Shown here in pieces: positions 61,261 to 64,000 of a stretch of 64,000 bases of DNA. The notes below the pieces were generated by a model. It saw only the letters and a program-made list of their open reading frames with translations. It was not told the origin of the DNA and searched no databases. The first letter of the stretch is position 1. Every line of letters starts with the position of its first letter. Made by a program: the position numbers and the translations under genes. This DNA is from Methanorbis rubei. GTDB lineage: Archaea > Halobacteriota > Methanomicrobia > Methanomicrobiales > Methanocorpusculaceae. The stretch covers positions 307,545 through 371,544 of the forward strand of contig NZ_JAWDKB010000001.1 of the NCBI RefSeq assembly GCF_032714495.1, written 5' to 3'.

Positions 61261-62214
61261 TTAGCAGAGCACCAGAATCCTGCGTGTCAGACTCTTGTGC
61301 ACTCTCTGCTCATAATATCCCGAAACCTCAAACAGACCATTCGTCAGACCGCGTATATCACGGTGGGTTACAATAACCGCTCGTCCGCCCTTCTTTAAGA
61401 TGCGGCGGATTTCCCGCAGGGACTCCACATACAGCGTGTCCAGCGAATCCGCTCCAATCGTAGTTGACTGGCCGTAAGGTAAATCGGTAGCGACCGCATC
61501 AAAGCAGCCGTCAGGATATGGCATCCTCGTTGCATCCGCACGAACATACGCGCCGTTGGGCAGATTACTCCTGCATCCGTCAAGCATCTCGGGATCATAA
61601 TCACTGCCGATGGATACAACACCCATCAGTTCAGTCTCAAGCAGCATGCCTCCCGTGCCGCAGAACGGATCGCACAACAGTTCTCCCGGCATAACATGCG
61701 TCAGGTTCACCATTGTTCTTGCCATCAGGGGCATCATAACTCCCGGATGGAAGAAGGCCCGTCTCTGCGGATTACGGTAGGCATAAGATCCCCGGTCAAT
61801 GGTGTAGAGAACCTTGCCGAGGAAACACCGGTTATCGGTAAAGAGCGCACGATATTCGACCTCAGGATTGCTGAGGCACACGGTTCCGTGTATGCTCTTT
61901 CCCATCATGCGTTCCAGCTCAAGCTGGGACGCATCTACGGTGGAAGGATGAATCTTTCTGACTCTGCAGGCAAAGGGTCGGTCGGCAGTAATATTCAGCT
62001 GTGTTAACAGCTCCTGTAAAGCACTGCTTGTCCCGTCGCATTCGCCAATCAGCTCCATGACTACATGGGTCTGTGCGAGTCGTGTTGTCGTCTCCGGATG
62101 CTCGACCTCGGCAATCGCAGTACCGGTCGCCGTTCGCGTCACAGTTCCGACGCAGGCAATTTCCGCGATAGCCAGAGAGGTGTTCTCTCCGGAGAGTTCA
62201 AACAGCAGGTTCAT
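61261..62214 (-). CDS. trmG10: tRNA (guanine-10-N2) methyltransferase
   Basis: 317 residues. An N-terminal THUMP-like tRNA-binding half (KIHPSTVDASQLELERMMGKSIHG...RALFTDNRCFLGKVLY) and a Rossmann methyltransferase: CDPFCGTGGMLLETELMG (SAM site) and the catalytic DLPYG. Typical of archaeal Trm-G10, which makes m2G/m2,2G at tRNA position 10. YRNPQRRAFFHPGVMMP is a family landmark. Confidence 0.93.
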   Translation of the reverse strand: MNLLFELSGENTSLAIAEIACVGTVTRTATGTAIAEVEHPETTTRLAQTHVVMELIGECDGTSSALQELLTQLNITADRPFACRVRKIHPSTVDASQLELERMMGKSIHGTVCLSNPEVEYRALFTDNRCFLGKVLYTIDRGSYAYRNPQRRAFFHPGVMMPLMARTMVNLTHVMPGELLCDPFCGTGGMLLETELMGVVSIGSDYDPEMLDGCRSNLPNGAYVRADATRMPYPDGCFDAVATDLPYGQSTTIGADSLDTLYVESLREIRRILKKGGRAVIVTHRDIRGLTNGLFEVSGYYEQRVHKSLTRRILVLC

Positions 62215-62270
62215 CCGTCCTATAGATATGCCGTCGGGTTACTAATAACTGTGGGAAGTCTCAGAAATTT

Positions 62271-63182
62271 TTACAGCACAATTTCCTTCTTTTTGATATA
62301 CCATGCTTTTGCGCAGTGGTCGGGATGGTAGCGCATCTTTGCCTCGCGAAGTCCCGGAACATCCATGTCAGACTCTCTGTTGATCCATTCGTATTTGCCT
62401 TGCAAACATTTCGCGGTCTCCTGATTGATGATCTTATAGATGCCTTTGTACTTCACGAACCCTTTTTCAAAATGTACGAGCGCTGTTGTCGGGTTGAAGT
62501 TTTCCCAGACAGAAATAGCTGCGATGTCTCCTTCGGGCGGGATTCTGATCATAAGTCCCTGACAGCCAAGCTCTTCCCAGTGTTCGAGCGCAAACAACAC
62601 TGCGGTCAGTTCCTCTTTCATGATCAGGTTTGCTTCGCAGTGTTTTGAGATGCTCCATGCTTCAATCATGTCTCTGACTTCAGGCAGGTCCTCAGTGGTG
62701 ATTCGTTTGGTTGTGTGGGTGTACTCTGCGTTGAATCTGTTGATTTGGCCGCGGATGTTGAGATATTTTCTTCCTTTGAGTTCAGCGAGTTCACTGGTCC
62801 GGTAGTAGTATTCGGAAAATCCTCTGTTGGTGTAGACCGGTGTTTCAGGGTGGACTTCTTTGAGATAGCGGACGTCTGCTTCATTATAGAAGTCCATGGC
62901 CATCTTTCCGCCGCACTCTTTTGCGAGTGCGAGGACTTCTTCGAAGAGTTCGGGGGATGGCGCCCCCACAGGTGCGCGGTAGGTGGTTTCGCCTTCGACC
63001 GTGCAGGCAGTGAGAAGTCTTCCGTCTTGAACAGTGAATGAGTACGGGGCATAGTGTTCCCAGCAGACCATGTTCATGAACGAGTACTCTGAGTGGAGCT
63101 GCGGGTATTGTGCAAAGATCTTGTCGAAGGTTGGTTTATCTTTGAGGGTGATCGGTTGGTAGTCTGTTTCACTGAGTGTCAT
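62271..63182 (-). CDS. DUF2156 (MprF C-terminal-like GNAT) protein
   Basis: 303 residues from ATG 63182; a TTG at 63197 is an alternative. Start overlaps the preceding GNAT gene end. DUF2156 features: YPQLHSEYSFMNMVCWEHYAPYSF, MAMDFYNEADVRYLKE..., RGQINRFNAEYTHTTKRIT, ISVWENFNPTTALVHFEKGFVKYKGIYKIINQE, and PGLREAKMRYHPDHCAKAWYIKKKE. Related to the aminoacyl-lipid transferases and FemX-like GNATs. No membrane helices here, so a cytosolic acyl or aminoacyl transferase. Substrate unknown. Confidence 0.82.
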   Translation of the reverse strand: MTLSETDYQPITLKDKPTFDKIFAQYPQLHSEYSFMNMVCWEHYAPYSFTVQDGRLLTACTVEGETTYRAPVGAPSPELFEEVLALAKECGGKMAMDFYNEADVRYLKEVHPETPVYTNRGFSEYYYRTSELAELKGRKYLNIRGQINRFNAEYTHTTKRITTEDLPEVRDMIEAWSISKHCEANLIMKEELTAVLFALEHWEELGCQGLMIRIPPEGDIAAISVWENFNPTTALVHFEKGFVKYKGIYKIINQETAKCLQGKYEWINRESDMDVPGLREAKMRYHPDHCAKAWYIKKKEIVL

Positions 63183-63630
63183 GATTTCCCTGTTCAAGGT
63201 TCATGGGAGTGTAGCGTTCCATGGGAGTAAATCCTGCGCGTTTGTAGATGCTTTCGGCTTCGGGTGCTGCGATGAGGCCGAGCCATGAGAGGCCGAGGGC
63301 TTGTCCGAGGCTGCGCAGAATTTTTGCAATTTGTGATCCGATGCCCAGGTTTCGGTAGCCGGGCAGGACGACGAGGTCTTGTATGTATCCGTCGGATGAG
63401 CTGTCGGCGATGATTCTTCCCATGCCTATGGCGTTGCCGGTTCTGGTATCGAGTGCGACGATAAAGAGGAAGCTGCCGCGAATGAGGGGCGCGAGGCTTT
63501 CTGAGTTCCAGCCCATGTCCCACCATCCGCCTGCCCGGTAGAGGTCGATGATCTCTTTTGCCTGCCAGCTTCTGATCATCAGGTATCTGATTTCCTGTTG
63601 ATTTTGTCTGTTTTCTCCCTCAATGTCCAT
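63169..63630 (-). CDS. GNAT family N-acetyltransferase
   Basis: 153 residues. Acetyl-CoA site DLVVLPGYRNLGIGSQIAKIL, preceded by FLFIVALDTRTGNAIGMGRIIADSS and followed by LIAAPEAESIYKRAGFTPMERYTPM. Transfers an acetyl group to an unknown amine. Start ATG 63630. Overlaps the DUF2156 gene by 14 nt, so the two acyl-transferase-fold proteins are one operon. Confidence 0.9.
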   Translation of the reverse strand: MDIEGENRQNQQEIRYLMIRSWQAKEIIDLYRAGGWWDMGWNSESLAPLIRGSFLFIVALDTRTGNAIGMGRIIADSSSDGYIQDLVVLPGYRNLGIGSQIAKILRSLGQALGLSWLGLIAAPEAESIYKRAGFTPMERYTPMNLEQGNHDTQ

Positions 63631-64000
63631 GAGTTTTTATTAGGTTGGCTTCTGAGTGTTATGAGGGTGACTGTTCGGGACAAAAAAATCCGTTTCGCTG
63701 TCTTTATATCCTGCCTCATCCTATGTTGTTAGCTCACAGTCACTCGTGTGTTTTGTGAGAAATCAAGCGAGCTTTTTCGTCTGATTGGTGGCATCCAGCA
63801 GTTCGGAGGGTTTATATCTCTCAAGAACGTATGATGTTACCTCGCAAACAGCGCGACCTGCGCTGAGGTAAATGAGCTTCAAAACTCTCGAACCTCGTGC
63901 AGTCTCGAAGAGTATAAATACGCTTCATGCGTATGTATTAAGGCTGTTTAAGTGGAGAACGAAACGCGAACCGACACGAAAAAACGTGTGCGGTAGTTTG
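63631..64000 (+). other. Edge region with three evenly spaced TATA motifs and hairpins
   Basis: TATA-like motifs at 63703-63710 (TTTATATC), 63811-63818 (TTTATATC) and 63913-63920 (TATAAATA) are each followed by TATG starting 19 nt after the motif's first base. Units 1 and 2 share TATG(T/A)TGTTA(G/C)CTC(A/G)CA. In unit 2, TTACCT/AGGTAA and CAGCGC/GCGCTG form a hairpin (63837-63871). In unit 3, ATACGC/GCGTAT is a hairpin. The last 40 bp (GAAACGCGAACC.ACACGAAAAAACG) resemble a repeat arm that continues outside the window. No long open frame. Confidence 0.4.

Noticed and set aside
1..64000. CRISPR arrays, tRNA or rRNA genes
   Set aside because: No regularly spaced direct repeats with unique spacers, and no cloverleaf-like segment with TTC-A loop and CCA-adjacent stem was found in the gaps I read.

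Overview
The window looks like a chromosome segment of a methanogenic archaeon, most likely of the Methanomicrobiales (Methanocorpusculum-like; this is inferred from gene content, not from a search). Support comes from archaeal-type SAM synthetase, Alba, two-subunit PheRS, EndA, TrmG10 and ArfC. It also comes from methanogen-associated genes: an F420H2 oxidase (FprA), a formaldehyde-activating enzyme homologue (Fae), and a V4R-domain regulator resembling MsvR. TATA-type promoters precede several genes. Purine-rich ribosome binding sites and ATGA overlaps link the operons. I see no tRNA, rRNA or CRISPR array and no recognisable transposase.

Layout. 1-6.7 kb: SAM synthetase (cut by the window edge), ferritin, DUF92 membrane protein, an overlapping ACT / homoserine dehydrogenase / HTH-TiaS-like cluster, and two FKBP isomerases. 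6.8-10.8 kb: Fe-S aldo/keto reductase, flavin reductase, then PspC-DUF5591-YigZ-small Cys protein-SurE. 11-20.3 kb, mostly on the minus strand: ion permease, Alba, aspartate-semialdehyde dehydrogenase and a large two-gene AddAB-like helicase-nuclease. 20.6-25.3 kb: FprA, Fae, MsvR-like regulator and a membrane-anchored repeat protein. 25.5-30.9 kb: endA, trpS, pheS, pheT. 31-37 kb: transglutaminase-like protein, TPR protein, a CARDB / ABC ATPase / FtsX permease operon, Fe-S flavoprotein. 37.4-45 kb: valS, acyl-CoA synthetase, CARF-wHTH protein, HAD and MBL hydrolases. 45-51 kb: a candidate small transcript, a Kef/TrkA cation antiporter, two small membrane proteins with an XRE regulator, and a secreted papain-like protease. 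51-64 kb: uvrB, purH, two DUF4013 paralogues, a lipoprotein, arfC, a GTPase-dead SelB-like factor, an uncharacterised protein with a nuclease-like motif, trmG10, an MprF-type GNAT and a GNAT.

The most unusual content is intergenic. At least six families of long inverted-repeat elements (100-320 bp) sit between genes in this 64 kb. Their arms are built from reiterated short words (CGCGAATA, CACGGA, ACACGAA, GATCAAGAGTCAAC, GTCGTTT). Several otherwise different families share one outer end, GTTACGCGGTG. A 32-nt hairpin module occurs inside two families. One family has its own terminal inverted repeat, GCCTATTAATTC. Two elements 28 kb apart (30.93-31.19 and 59.54-59.75 kb) have unrelated arms. 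Yet both enclose a homologous 31-nt block, then an unrelated stem-loop, then a T-run, which looks like a pair of small-RNA genes with a shared promoter and variable core. At the right edge, three TATA motifs about 105 bp apart are each followed at the same distance by TATG.
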